Below, piece by piece: positions 7,011-13,892 of a stretch of 19,413 bases of DNA (its first letter is position 1; the number at the start of each line of letters is the position of its first letter). The stretch comes from JACRAR01 sp041665185. GTDB lineage: Bacteria; Pseudomonadota; Gammaproteobacteria; Burkholderiales; Rhodocyclaceae. The notes under the pieces are model-generated. The model ran no database searches. It was not told where the DNA came from and saw only the letters and a program-made list of their open reading frames with translations. Where the stretch lies: assembly GCA_041665185.1 (NCBI GenBank), contig JBAYJH010000059.1, positions 1-19,413 of the forward strand, written 5' to 3'. The position numbers were made by a program, and so were the translations under genes.

Positions 7011-8105
7011 TCAGGTGTTGTCCTGCATAGTCATCCTGACGGGAATCCGACGCGAGCCGAAAGGCTGCTGGTAGTCGCCGTAGCGACCGGCAATGCCGCT
7101 GCCGCAATGCTTGCAGCAGCCGTCGTCGGTGAGCGCATAGGCGAGGATTTCGTACCAGTCGCGCTCGATCACCGCCTTCTTGCAAGCCGGGCAATAGGTC
7201 GTATCGCCTTCCTTGTCATGGATGTTGCCCGTATATACATAATGCAAGCCCTGTTCGAGGGCAACGCGACGGGCGTCGGCCAACGTGGCCGGCGGCGTCG
7301 CCGGCGCATCGAGGAGTTTGTAGTCGGGGTGGAAGGCGGAGAAGTGCAAGGGAACGTCCGGGCCGAGTTCGCGCGCCACCCATTTCGATAGTTCCGTCAC
7401 TTCTTGCGTCGAGTCGTTGTGCCCAGGAATCAACAGCGTGGTGATTTCCAGCCAGCAATTCGTTTCGTGGTGAACGTAGACGAGAGTGTCGAGTACGTCC
7501 TTGAGATGGCCTACGCACAGCTTCGCATAGAAATCCTCGGTGAAGGCTTTGAGGTCGATGTTCGCCGCATCCATCTTGGCATAGAAATCGCGGCGCGGCG
7601 CGGCGTGCATATAGCCGGCGGTGACCGCCACCGTCGCTATACCCTGGGCGTGGCAGGCATCTGCCGTGTCCATGGCGTATTCGGCGAAGATCACCGGGTC
7701 GTTGTAGGTGAAGGCGACACTCCTGCTGCCGTGTGCGGCCGCCGCCTTGGCGATGGCTTCGGGGGAGGCCGCGTCCATCAGCGTATCCATCTGGCGGGAT
7801 TTCGAGATGTCCCAGTTCTGGCAGAACTTGCATGCCAGGTTGCAACCCGCGGTGCCGAAGGAGAGCACGCTGGAGCCAGGATAGAAGTTATTGAGAGGTT
7901 TCTTCTCGATCGGATCGATGCAGAAGCCCGAGCTTCGTCCGTAGGTGGTCAGCACCATCTTGCCATCGCGCATGGCGCGGACGAAGCAGGCGCCGCGCTG
8001 GCCCTCATGCAGCTTGCAATCGCGCGGACAGAGGTCGCACTGGATTCGGCCTTCTTCGATGGCGTGCCACCAGCGGCCGGGATATTGGCTCTCGGCGATG
8101 CTCAT
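7011..8105 (-). CDS. AmmeMemoRadiSam system radical SAM enzyme
   Basis: This 364-aa protein has the radical SAM cluster motif C-X3-C-X2-C at Cys88, Cys92 and Cys95 (GCNLACKFCQNW), so it should bind [4Fe-4S] and cleave S-adenosylmethionine. It resembles pyruvate formate-lyase-activating-enzyme-like proteins of the AmmeMemoRadiSam set. It also carries an N-terminal Cys cluster (Cys23, Cys26, Cys30, Cys40 in CDLCPRDC...GAC) and a C-terminal pair of CXXC elements (YCPAC and CCKHC) that could hold zinc or another cluster. The substrate is unknown. The ATG at 8105 overlaps the AMMECR1 stop (ATGA) and has a strong RBS. It is the last gene of a three-gene minus-strand operon and converges on the methionine synthase gene. 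Confidence 0.93.
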   Translation of the reverse strand: MSIAESQYPGRWWHAIEEGRIQCDLCPRDCKLHEGQRGACFVRAMRDGKMVLTTYGRSSGFCIDPIEKKPLNNFYPGSSVLSFGTAGCNLACKFCQNWDISKSRQMDTLMDAASPEAIAKAAAAHGSRSVAFTYNDPVIFAEYAMDTADACHAQGIATVAVTAGYMHAAPRRDFYAKMDAANIDLKAFTEDFYAKLCVGHLKDVLDTLVYVHHETNCWLEITTLLIPGHNDSTQEVTELSKWVARELGPDVPLHFSAFHPDYKLLDAPATPPATLADARRVALEQGLHYVYTGNIHDKEGDTTYCPACKKAVIERDWYEILAYALTDDGCCKHCGSGIAGRYGDYQQPFGSRRIPVRMTMQDNT

Positions 8106-8653
8106 GTCGGTTCCTTCCATTTGTCCACCTGATAGCGCGACAGCTTGATATCCTGGCTCCAAAAATCAGCGGGCAAGCCGGCCTTGCGTTTCAACTGGTC
8201 CATGAACTGGCGGGGCTCCGGCAAGCTTTCCCAGACCTGGGGAAGAAACGTCCCGCGATGTCCGCCGTATTCGAGAACGACCCCGTCGATGTTGGGCCTG
8301 ATCTGTCCGATGGCATCGGCTTCGCTGGCGAAGGACATCGGCTGGGATGACGAGAGCAGCGACACTTCGACGCGAACCTCCGGCAGTTCCTCAGCCTGTA
8401 GCGGCGCGAAACGTGGATCGTTGAAGGCCGCGGCGCGGGCGTTGGCGACGACATCGTCGCGAAGCGGGCGCCATGCTTCGAGCGAGCCGATGCAGCCGCG
8501 CAATTCGCCGTGTTCCGTTAGGGTCACGAAAACCGCGCCGGGCTGGCTCAGTTGGGGCAGCACCGCCGGTTGAGTGGAATGGGCCAGGCCAAAATTGTCG
8601 GCGATGGCATTGCGCGCCATGACCAGCAACGCCGGCCCGATATCACTGTCCAT
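8102..8653 (-). CDS. AMMECR1 domain protein (AmmeMemoRadiSam system protein A)
   Basis: This 183-aa single-domain AMMECR1 protein shows the family's hallmark hexapeptide LRGCIG at residues 51-56, followed by the conserved helical stretch with NARAAAFNDPRF. Later segments (VEVSLLSS, DGVVLEYGGHRGTFLPQVW, and a C-terminal WSQDIKLSRY) are also typical. The biochemical function of the family is unknown; the invariant Cys in LRGCIG looks like a possible catalytic or ligand residue. The start ATG at 8653 lies inside the end of the MEMO gene (11-nt overlap), and the stop overlaps the radical SAM start. The long open frame upstream of 8653 runs antisense-like through MEMO in another frame and is not credible as an N-terminus. 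Confidence 0.93.
   Translation of the reverse strand: MDSDIGPALLVMARNAIADNFGLAHSTQPAVLPQLSQPGAVFVTLTEHGELRGCIGSLEAWRPLRDDVVANARAAAFNDPRFAPLQAEELPEVRVEVSLLSSSQPMSFASEADAIGQIRPNIDGVVLEYGGHRGTFLPQVWESLPEPRQFMDQLKRKAGLPADFWSQDIKLSRYQVDKWKEPT
8111..8118 (-). promoter_or_regulatory. Ribosome-binding site for the radical SAM gene
   Basis: On the minus strand GGAAGGAA sits 5 nt before the ATG at 8105, within the last codons of the AMMECR1 gene. It decides between this ATG and the earlier in-frame starts (up to 8162), which would run 57 nt into the upstream gene. Confidence 0.7.
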
Positions 8654-9461
8654 GGCCAGTCTCTTCGTTGAAGGCGAAGGCACCGTAACCGACGACCCGC
8701 ATGCGGTCGCCGGCGGTATCGCCGGAGTTGCGCAAGTCCAGCAGTTGCGCTTTGAGGCCGCGTCGGCGGGCGCATAGCAGCAGCCCGTTAACCGGCGTGG
8801 CGCCGCAGGCCTGCTCATGGTCCGCGAGTGGCTGCAAAGCGACAATCTGGTGCGCCGTTTCCTGGTCGAGGCGCTGCGCATCGGTGTAGGAATGATAGTG
8901 CGACAGATCGGAGCTGATGACGATCAAGGTTTCCGGACCGCCCCATACCCGGTCGAGCACCGTGGCGACATCCTCGGCGCTGGCCATGCCAACCGCCAGG
9001 GGCAGGAGCGTGAATTCATCCAGTGCCACCTGGAGGAAAGGCAGTTGCACTTCCAGCGAGTGCTCCAGCGCATGCGCCGCCTCACTCCGCTGCACCTGTG
9101 GCAATGCCGCCGCTACATTCATCAGTTCGGCGTCGAGCGGGACTCCGCCTAGCGGGGTATCGAAGACCGTGGCATCGGGGATCGCCAGGCCGCGGATCGC
9201 CACGCGATGGGTCGGCCCCAGCAGCACCACGCGGCGTATTTGGCTCCTTGCCGTAGCAAGGCAGGCATAGGCGCTGGCGGCAACCGGCGCGGAATAGACG
9301 TAACCCGCATGGGGCACGATCAAGGCTTTCGGCGCGGATGTCGCTGTTGTAACAGCGTGTGACAGATACTCGCGCACTTCCGCGTCCAAGGCGGTCGTCG
9401 ATCCGGAATAGAACATCCCGGCTACGGCGGGGGGGCGTATGGATACTGCCAAGGCACTCAT
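8643..9461 (-). CDS. MEMO family protein (AmmeMemoRadiSam system protein B)
   Basis: This 272-aa MEMO protein belongs to the superfamily of class III extradiol ring-cleavage dioxygenases (LigB-like). Conserved putative metal and active-site positions are visible: His51 in PHAGY, His85 in LGPTH, Asp185 and His188 in SSDLSH, and Cys219 in ACGATP. These match the human MEMO1 vestigial-site residues His49, His81, the Asp/His pair and Cys244. The EHSLEVQLPFL motif (134-143) is also canonical. It is the first gene of the AmmeMemoRadiSam operon, with an excellent ribosome-binding site. The reaction is unknown. The ATG at 9461 lies 60 bp from the divergent ispD start, so both promoters must fit in or near that gap. 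Confidence 0.93.
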   Translation of the reverse strand: MSALAVSIRPPAVAGMFYSGSTTALDAEVREYLSHAVTTATSAPKALIVPHAGYVYSAPVAASAYACLATARSQIRRVVLLGPTHRVAIRGLAIPDATVFDTPLGGVPLDAELMNVAAALPQVQRSEAAHALEHSLEVQLPFLQVALDEFTLLPLAVGMASAEDVATVLDRVWGGPETLIVISSDLSHYHSYTDAQRLDQETAHQIVALQPLADHEQACGATPVNGLLLCARRRGLKAQLLDLRNSGDTAGDRMRVVGYGAFAFNEETGHGQ

Positions 9462-9467
9462 GGTGCG

Positions 9468-9475
9468 CCTCCTTT
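9468..9475 (-). promoter_or_regulatory. Strong ribosome-binding site for MEMO gene
   Basis: Read on the minus strand, AAAGGAGG lies 6 nt ahead of the ATG at 9461. It is a near-perfect complement of the 16S 3' end, fixes the start, and is the best Shine-Dalgarno I noticed in the window. This suggests that the first gene of the AmmeMemoRadiSam operon is translated efficiently. Confidence 0.8.
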
Positions 9476-9509
9476 CAACGTGCAGCTAGCACAAGTTAAT
9501 TCTAGTCCT

Positions 9510-9515
9510 TACAAT
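9510..9515 (+). promoter_or_regulatory. Candidate -10 box ahead of ispD (leaderless start?)
   Basis: TACAAT ends 6 nt before the ispD ATG at 9522, so transcription would begin at or near the start codon. There is no good -35 hexamer at the usual distance and no Shine-Dalgarno before this ATG. A leaderless ispD mRNA is possible. The evidence is only a hexamer match in a 60-bp divergent gap. Confidence 0.3.
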
Positions 9516-9521
9516 CCCCAT

Positions 9522-10268
9522 ATGACAGTTTCCGACCTTACTTCGCCGACCTGCTTTGCCTTGGTCCCCGCCGCAGGCAGCGGCGCGCGCATGGGCGGCG
9601 ATGCCTGCGGCGGGACGCCGAAGCAATATCTGCCGCTCGCCGGTCGTCCTCTGATTCATCATGCGCTCGCCACGCTGTGTTCTTTGCCGAGGATCGAACT
9701 GGTGTTCGTGGTGCTGGCACCACAAGATGAACAATGGAGCCGGCATATCTGGTCTGACCTTGGGGCCAAACTGGTGCCGCTGTTTTGTGGCGGCGCGACG
9801 CGCGCCGAGAGCGTACGCAATGGCTTGCGCGCCATCGCCGCCCAGGTGCGAGCGCAGGACTGGATCTTGGTGCATGACGCGGCACGGCCCTGCCTGGCAC
9901 GTTGGCATGTCGACACTCTGATCGACTCGATCGCCGACGACGAAGTCGGCGGCATTCTGGCAGTGCCGGTCGCCGATACGCTGAAACATGCCGATGCCGG
10001 CCAGCGGATCGATGCAACGGTGCCGCGAGCGGCGCTATGGCAAGCCCAGACGCCGCAGATGTTTCGCCACGCCTACTTGCGCCGTGCCCTGGAGAGCCAC
10101 GTCGATCTCCAAGGCGTCACCGACGAAGCCGGCGCGATGGAGGCCCTCGGTTTCCGCCCCAAGCTGGTGGCGGGCGACGCCACCAACCTGAAGGTTACCT
10201 ATCCCCTCGATCTGCTCCTCGCCGGGTGGATCCTGCAACACCGTCAAGAGAAGGAAGACGAGGCATGA
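9522..10268 (+). CDS. ispD: 2-C-methyl-D-erythritol 4-phosphate cytidylyltransferase IspD
   Basis: This 248-aa enzyme of the MEP isoprenoid pathway transfers CMP from CTP to methylerythritol 4-phosphate. The N-terminal nucleotide-binding signature PAAGSGARM (16-24) with Arg23 is followed by PKQYLPL with Lys34. Further motifs are VHDAARP and QTPQMFR. The loop between Arg23 and Lys34 is four residues longer than in E. coli IspD (Arg20/Lys27), with extra Gly, Asp and Cys residues. I chose the ATG at 9522; a GTG at 9480 would add 14 residues not typical of the family. The stop overlaps the ispF ATG (ATGA), so the two MEP genes are coupled. It starts divergently from the MEMO operon. Confidence 0.95.
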   Translation: MTVSDLTSPTCFALVPAAGSGARMGGDACGGTPKQYLPLAGRPLIHHALATLCSLPRIELVFVVLAPQDEQWSRHIWSDLGAKLVPLFCGGATRAESVRNGLRAIAAQVRAQDWILVHDAARPCLARWHVDTLIDSIADDEVGGILAVPVADTLKHADAGQRIDATVPRAALWQAQTPQMFRHAYLRRALESHVDLQGVTDEAGAMEALGFRPKLVAGDATNLKVTYPLDLLLAGWILQHRQEKEDEA

Positions 10269-10756
10269 ACCTGAACTTTCGCATCGGCCAGGGGTTCGAC
10301 GTGCATCCGCTGGTTCCGGGTCGTCGATTGCTGATCGGCGGCGTCGAGATTCCCTTCGAGCGGGGATTGCACGGACATTCAGACGCCGATGTGTTGTTGC
10401 ACGCGATCACCGACGCCATACTCGGGGCGGCCGGCTTGGGCGACATCGGCCGGCATTTTCCGGACAGCGATGCGCGCTGGGCGGGCGCCGACAGCCGCCT
10501 GCTGCTGCGCGAGGCCATGGCCGCGGTACGTCAGGCTGGCTGGCGGGTAGGCAATGTGGATGCCACCGTGGTAGCCCAGGCGCCACGCATCGCGCCCCAT
10601 GTCGATGCCATGCGGTCGTTGATCGCCGCCGATCTCGGCGTCGCCGCCGCATGTGTGAATATCAAGGGCAAGACCACCGAAAGACTGGGATTCGCCGGAC
10701 GGGGCGAGGGTATTGCCGCGCAGGCGGTGGCCTTGTTGGTCAAGGCCGATGCCTGA
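10265..10756 (+). CDS. ispF: 2-C-methyl-D-erythritol 2,4-cyclodiphosphate synthase IspF
   Basis: This 163-aa homotrimeric MEP-pathway enzyme cyclises CDP-methylerythritol 2-phosphate, releasing CMP. Metal ligands are visible as Asp12 and His14 (GFDVHP) and His46 (LLHAITDA). The GHSDADVLLH stretch, the DIGRHFPDSD loop and the KTTERLGFAGRGEGIAAQA C-terminal motif are all canonical. The length equals the family norm of about 160 aa. The ATG at 10265 overlaps the ispD stop. In-frame ATGs further upstream lie inside ispD and would give an Arg-rich, non-homologous extension. The enzyme follows IspE in the pathway, and the ispDF pairing is common in proteobacteria. Confidence 0.96.
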   Translation: MNLNFRIGQGFDVHPLVPGRRLLIGGVEIPFERGLHGHSDADVLLHAITDAILGAAGLGDIGRHFPDSDARWAGADSRLLLREAMAAVRQAGWRVGNVDATVVAQAPRIAPHVDAMRSLIAADLGVAAACVNIKGKTTERLGFAGRGEGIAAQAVALLVKADA

Positions 10757-11372
10757 AGCGAGCAGGCAACGTCGCCGGGTTTTCTTCGCCCTGTGGCCGG
10801 ACCAGGCAGCGCTGGAGAGGCTCGACCAGGTCGGCCGGCAATTGCATGCGCTGGGCGGCCGGCGCCGCATGCGGCGCGAGACACTTCATCTGACTTTGGC
10901 ATTTATAGGCGAGTTGCCTGGGGATCGAATCGAGATCTTGCTTGCTGCCGCGCGGCAGGTGGCGGCGCCGGCTTTTTCGCTGTGCCTGGACCGGCTCGAC
11001 TGCTGGCGTCACAAGCGGATTGCCTGGATCGGCTGTAGCCAGCCGCCCCTAGCGCTATTAACCCTGGTCGGCCAACTCTATGAGCGCCTGGCGGCGGCGG
11101 GGCTGCCGCTCGAAACGGCTGAGTTCGCCGCGCATATGACGCTGCTGCGCAATATCCATTGTGCGCGCTGTGCCCCCATGCCGGCACTCGAAGCCATCGG
11201 TTGGTCGGTGACCGACTTTGTCCTGGTTGAATCAAGATTGGCGAGCGAGGGGCCGCACTACACGGTCATCGGACGCTGGCCGCTGGTGGGGGAAACAAGT
11301 GGAGCGGGGCGTGACGGTGACGACAGCGCCGCCGGTTGCTGCGTCCCTCAAGTTTCACCCGGCTCGACCTGA
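10749..11372 (+). CDS. thpR: RNA 2',3'-cyclic phosphodiesterase ThpR (2H family)
   Basis: This 207-aa 2H phosphoesterase of the LigT/ThpR type opens RNA 2',3'-cyclic phosphates to 2'-phosphate ends. The two catalytic His-X-Thr motifs are clear: HLTL at His47 and HMTL at His129. The N-terminal RRVFFALWPD and the C-terminal FVLVESRL are also characteristic. The ATG at 10749 overlaps the ispF stop by 8 nt, suggesting that it is the third gene of an ispD-ispF-thpR transcript. The last 25-30 residues (after GETSGAG) extend past the usual fold and run into the 3' end of the opposite-strand globin gene, a 25-bp tail-to-tail overlap. The in-frame ATG at 10713 lies within ispF and is less likely. Confidence 0.9.
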   Translation: MPEASRQRRRVFFALWPDQAALERLDQVGRQLHALGGRRRMRRETLHLTLAFIGELPGDRIEILLAAARQVAAPAFSLCLDRLDCWRHKRIAWIGCSQPPLALLTLVGQLYERLAAAGLPLETAEFAAHMTLLRNIHCARCAPMPALEAIGWSVTDFVLVESRLASEGPHYTVIGRWPLVGETSGAGRDGDDSAAGCCVPQVSPGST

Positions 11373-11764
11373 TTTCTCATGTGATCGGCCAGATCGGCCA
11401 GGGCGCGCTCCAGCTTCGATCGCAGTTCGGCATCGGCGACGAGCTCTTGCATCGCCTGGCGCATGCAAAGCATCCACTGGTCGCGTTCCGCGCTGCCGAT
11501 AGCGAACGGCAGGTGGCGTGCCCGCAAGCGCGGATGGCCGAATCTTTGGGTAAATAACTGCGGACCGCCGAGCCAGCCGGAGAGATACATGAATAGCTTT
11601 TCTTCCGAGCCGCTCAGGTCTGCCGGATGGAGCTTGCGTATGCCATAGGTCTCGGGTTGAGAGTCCATCAGCTCATAGAAGCGTCGCACCAGGGCGCGCA
11701 GGGCCGGTTCGCCGCCGATGGCCAGATAGGGTGTGGACGGTGCAATTCTTGGATGATCGCTCAT
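11348..11764 (-). CDS. Group II truncated haemoglobin
   Basis: This 138-aa 2-on-2 globin has TrHb2/TrHbO features: Tyr30 at B10 (RRFYELM), the FGHPRLRARHLPF stretch with proximal His84, and Trp97 at G8 (RDQWMLCM). The WLGGP motif in the E helix is also typical. Such proteins bind O2 or NO and are linked to microaerobic or nitrosative conditions. The start ATG overlaps the envZ stop (ATGA), so it is probably the third gene of an ompR-envZ-globin transcript. That is an unusual arrangement compared with E. coli, where envZ ends the operon. The 3' end overlaps thpR on the other strand. The globin assignment is firm; its physiological role is not. Confidence 0.93.
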   Translation of the reverse strand: MSDHPRIAPSTPYLAIGGEPALRALVRRFYELMDSQPETYGIRKLHPADLSGSEEKLFMYLSGWLGGPQLFTQRFGHPRLRARHLPFAIGSAERDQWMLCMRQAMQELVADAELRSKLERALADLADHMRNQVEPGET

Positions 11765-13074
11765 GGCCGGGGCAACGTGATTCGGGCGACCAGGCCGCCG
11801 CCCTCTCGCGGCAATAGATCCAGCCGCCCGCCATGGGCGCGCACGATACGGTCGACGATCGCCAGTCCGAGCCCTGCGCCGCTGACGTTGCTGCGTGCGC
11901 TGTCGAGGCGAGTGAAAGGCAGCTTGAGTCGTTCGGCCTCTTGCGCGGGGATTCCGGGACCTCGATCGCAGACCTCGATCACGATGTCGCGCCGCTCTTG
12001 GCGCAGGTTGAGAAGCAGAGGCTGGTCGCCGGCCGCATGGCGCAACGCGTTGTCGACCAGGTTGGCGACGGCGCGGCGCAGGCCCTGCGGACGCGCTTGC
12101 AGCGGCGGCAGGGTGGCGAGAGCGGTCTCGACCGGCTTACCGCGGCGCGCATACTGCGCCGCGAGGTCGTTGAGCAGCGCGGTGAGGTCAAGCTCCTGCG
12201 GTTCTTCACCGGATGTCTCGCGGGCGAAATCGAGAAACTGGCCGATGGTGAGATCCATCTCCTCGACATCTGCGACCATGCCGCCGCGGGTCACTTCATC
12301 AGTACCCGAGAGTTCAATGTTCATGCGCAGGCGGGTCAGCGGGGTGCGCAGATCATGGGAAACGCCGGCGAGGATCAGCGTGCGGTCGCTATCGAGGCGG
12401 GCAAGGTCCGCCGACATCTGGTTGAAGGCGCTCGCCACGGCGACGATTTCGGATGGGCCATGTTCTTCGATGGGTGGCGGGGTGCGGCCGCGGCCGATTT
12501 CCATGGCGGCCAGGGAAAGCGCCTTCAACGGACGGGTAACGCGGAACATGATCAGGTAGGCACCGCTCAGTGATAGCAAAAGAGCCGCCAGACCCCAACC
12601 GATCCACTGCCAGGGAACGCTGCGTTCGATACGCTCGATCGGCAATGCCAGCCAGTATTCCGCCTCTTCTCCATCGTCAATCCGAAAACTGACGAATACC
12701 GCCAGTTCCCCGTTGCGCTCGAGTGTCAGGCGTGTTTCCGGTCCGAGTTCGCTGCGTAGTTGTTCAGCCACCAGGTAAAGCAAGGCTCGATCGGGCAGCG
12801 GAGCTATCGTTTCATCGTCTTCGGCCGGGTATATGTGGATGCCTTCACGATCGGAGAGTTCCAGCAACAGGTCGTGACGCTTTTGCTGCTCGGCGCTGAT
12901 GAGAGCGCTACGCGTCAGGTTTACCACGCTGACCATCAATTGAGATAACTGCCGCGCTCGAGGTTCGCGCTCGTAGGCGCGGTAGATGTTGAACCAGGCC
13001 AGCATCGACAGCGACATCAGCACGGCGATCAGCAGGAATGTGCGCCATAACAGGGTGCCCGGCCAGAATTTCAT
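11761..13074 (-). CDS. envZ: EnvZ-type sensor histidine kinase
   Basis: This is a 437-aa inner-membrane sensor kinase. TM1 spans about residues 8-31, a periplasmic sensor region about 32-153, TM2 about 157-177 and HAMP about 178-230. The dimerisation H-box GVSHDLRTPLTRL carries phospho-acceptor His240 (EnvZ His243). The catalytic domain has the N-box DNALRHAAG, the G1 box DRGPGIP and the G2 box GAGLGLAIV. Length and layout match E. coli EnvZ (450 aa). It should phosphorylate the adjacent OmpR homologue. The ATG at 13074 overlaps the ompR stop by one base (TGATG). A GTG 48 nt upstream is less likely because it lies inside ompR. The periplasmic domain is acidic and need not sense the same cue as in enterics. 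Confidence 0.93.
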   Translation of the reverse strand: MKFWPGTLLWRTFLLIAVLMSLSMLAWFNIYRAYEREPRARQLSQLMVSVVNLTRSALISAEQQKRHDLLLELSDREGIHIYPAEDDETIAPLPDRALLYLVAEQLRSELGPETRLTLERNGELAVFVSFRIDDGEEAEYWLALPIERIERSVPWQWIGWGLAALLLSLSGAYLIMFRVTRPLKALSLAAMEIGRGRTPPPIEEHGPSEIVAVASAFNQMSADLARLDSDRTLILAGVSHDLRTPLTRLRMNIELSGTDEVTRGGMVADVEEMDLTIGQFLDFARETSGEEPQELDLTALLNDLAAQYARRGKPVETALATLPPLQARPQGLRRAVANLVDNALRHAAGDQPLLLNLRQERRDIVIEVCDRGPGIPAQEAERLKLPFTRLDSARSNVSGAGLGLAIVDRIVRAHGGRLDLLPREGGGLVARITLPRP

Positions 13075-13808
13075 CAGGCGTGCTTGATCCCATCCGGAAC
13101 GAAAACGTAGCCGAATCCCCACACTGTCTGGACATATCGCGGCTTGGCCGGGTCCTCCTCCACGAGCTTGCGCAAACGCGAGATCTGCACATCGATGGAG
13201 CGATCGAAGACATCATATTCCCGTCCACGCGCCAGTTCCATCAACTTGTCCCGGGATAACGGCTGGCGCGGGTGTTGAACCAGCACCTTGAGGACGGCGA
13301 ATTCGCCGGTGGTCAGTTGGGTAATCTCCTCGCCACGGCCCAATTCGCGTGTCGCAAGATTGAGACTGACGCCGCCGAAGGCGATTATTTCTTCCTCGGT
13401 CGTGGGGGCTCCGGGCGGCGGCGGAGCGCTGCGTCGTCGCAGTACGGCATGGATTCGGGCGACCAGTTCACGAGGATTGAATGGTTTGGGCAGGTAGTCG
13501 TCTGCGCCCATTTCGAGTCCGACGATACGGTCGATATCATCGCCTTTTGCAGTGAGCATGATGATCGGCAGGTCATGGTTCGGGTTGTTTTCGCCGCGTA
13601 GCCGGCGACAAATGGCCAGGCCGTCCTCTCCCGGCAGCATGAGGTCCAGCACCAGTAGATCGTAAAGTTCACGCGTCAGCATCTTGTCCATGGCAACGGC
13701 GTTCTCCACGGCTTTGACGGCGAACCCTTGCTCGGTCAAGTAACGGTTAAGTAGCTCGCGCAGGCGCAAGTCATCGTCGACGACGAGGATCTTGGGTTTC
13801 TCATTCAT
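13074..13808 (-). CDS. ompR: OmpR-type response regulator
   Basis: This is a 244-aa response regulator. The receiver domain (about 1-122) has the acidic pair Asp11/Asp12, phospho-acceptor Asp55 (LVLDLMLPGEDG), switch Thr86 (IMLTAKG) and the conserved Lys in YLPKPFNP. A Pro-rich linker (RSAPPPPGAP) leads to an OmpR/PhoB winged-helix DNA-binding domain (about 140-240) containing LTTGEFAVLK, DRSIDVQISRLRKL and VWGFGYVF. It is encoded directly upstream of its probable kinase, envZ. The 84-bp gap to the preceding lipoprotein gene may hold the promoter, but I cannot point to convincing -35/-10 boxes. The start ATG at 13808 gives the standard N-terminus KPKILVVDDD. Confidence 0.95.
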   Translation of the reverse strand: MNEKPKILVVDDDLRLRELLNRYLTEQGFAVKAVENAVAMDKMLTRELYDLLVLDLMLPGEDGLAICRRLRGENNPNHDLPIIMLTAKGDDIDRIVGLEMGADDYLPKPFNPRELVARIHAVLRRRSAPPPPGAPTTEEEIIAFGGVSLNLATRELGRGEEITQLTTGEFAVLKVLVQHPRQPLSRDKLMELARGREYDVFDRSIDVQISRLRKLVEEDPAKPRYVQTVWGFGYVFVPDGIKHA

Positions 13809-13892
13809 AGGTCTGCGTGTGGCGCCTTCTGGTATCGCAGGTTCGATGGGTACTGAATTTCTCGAGCACGACTATCACGGCTGCGGCATCGG

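Noticed and set aside
7404..8132. 242-codon plus-strand ORF opposite the radical SAM gene
   Set aside because: It is antisense to a confidently identified gene, with a low-complexity Val/Arg/Gly-rich product and no family resemblance.
9902..10264. N-terminal extension of IspF into ispD
   Set aside because: The translation is Arg/Gly/Pro-rich and out of frame with ispD; the canonical IspF N-terminus starts at 10265 with an ATGA overlap.
11627..12573. Plus-strand ORFs of 310 and 246 codons opposite envZ
   Set aside because: Both are shadows of the kinase gene: Ser/Arg-rich or Ala/Gly-rich translations without motifs.
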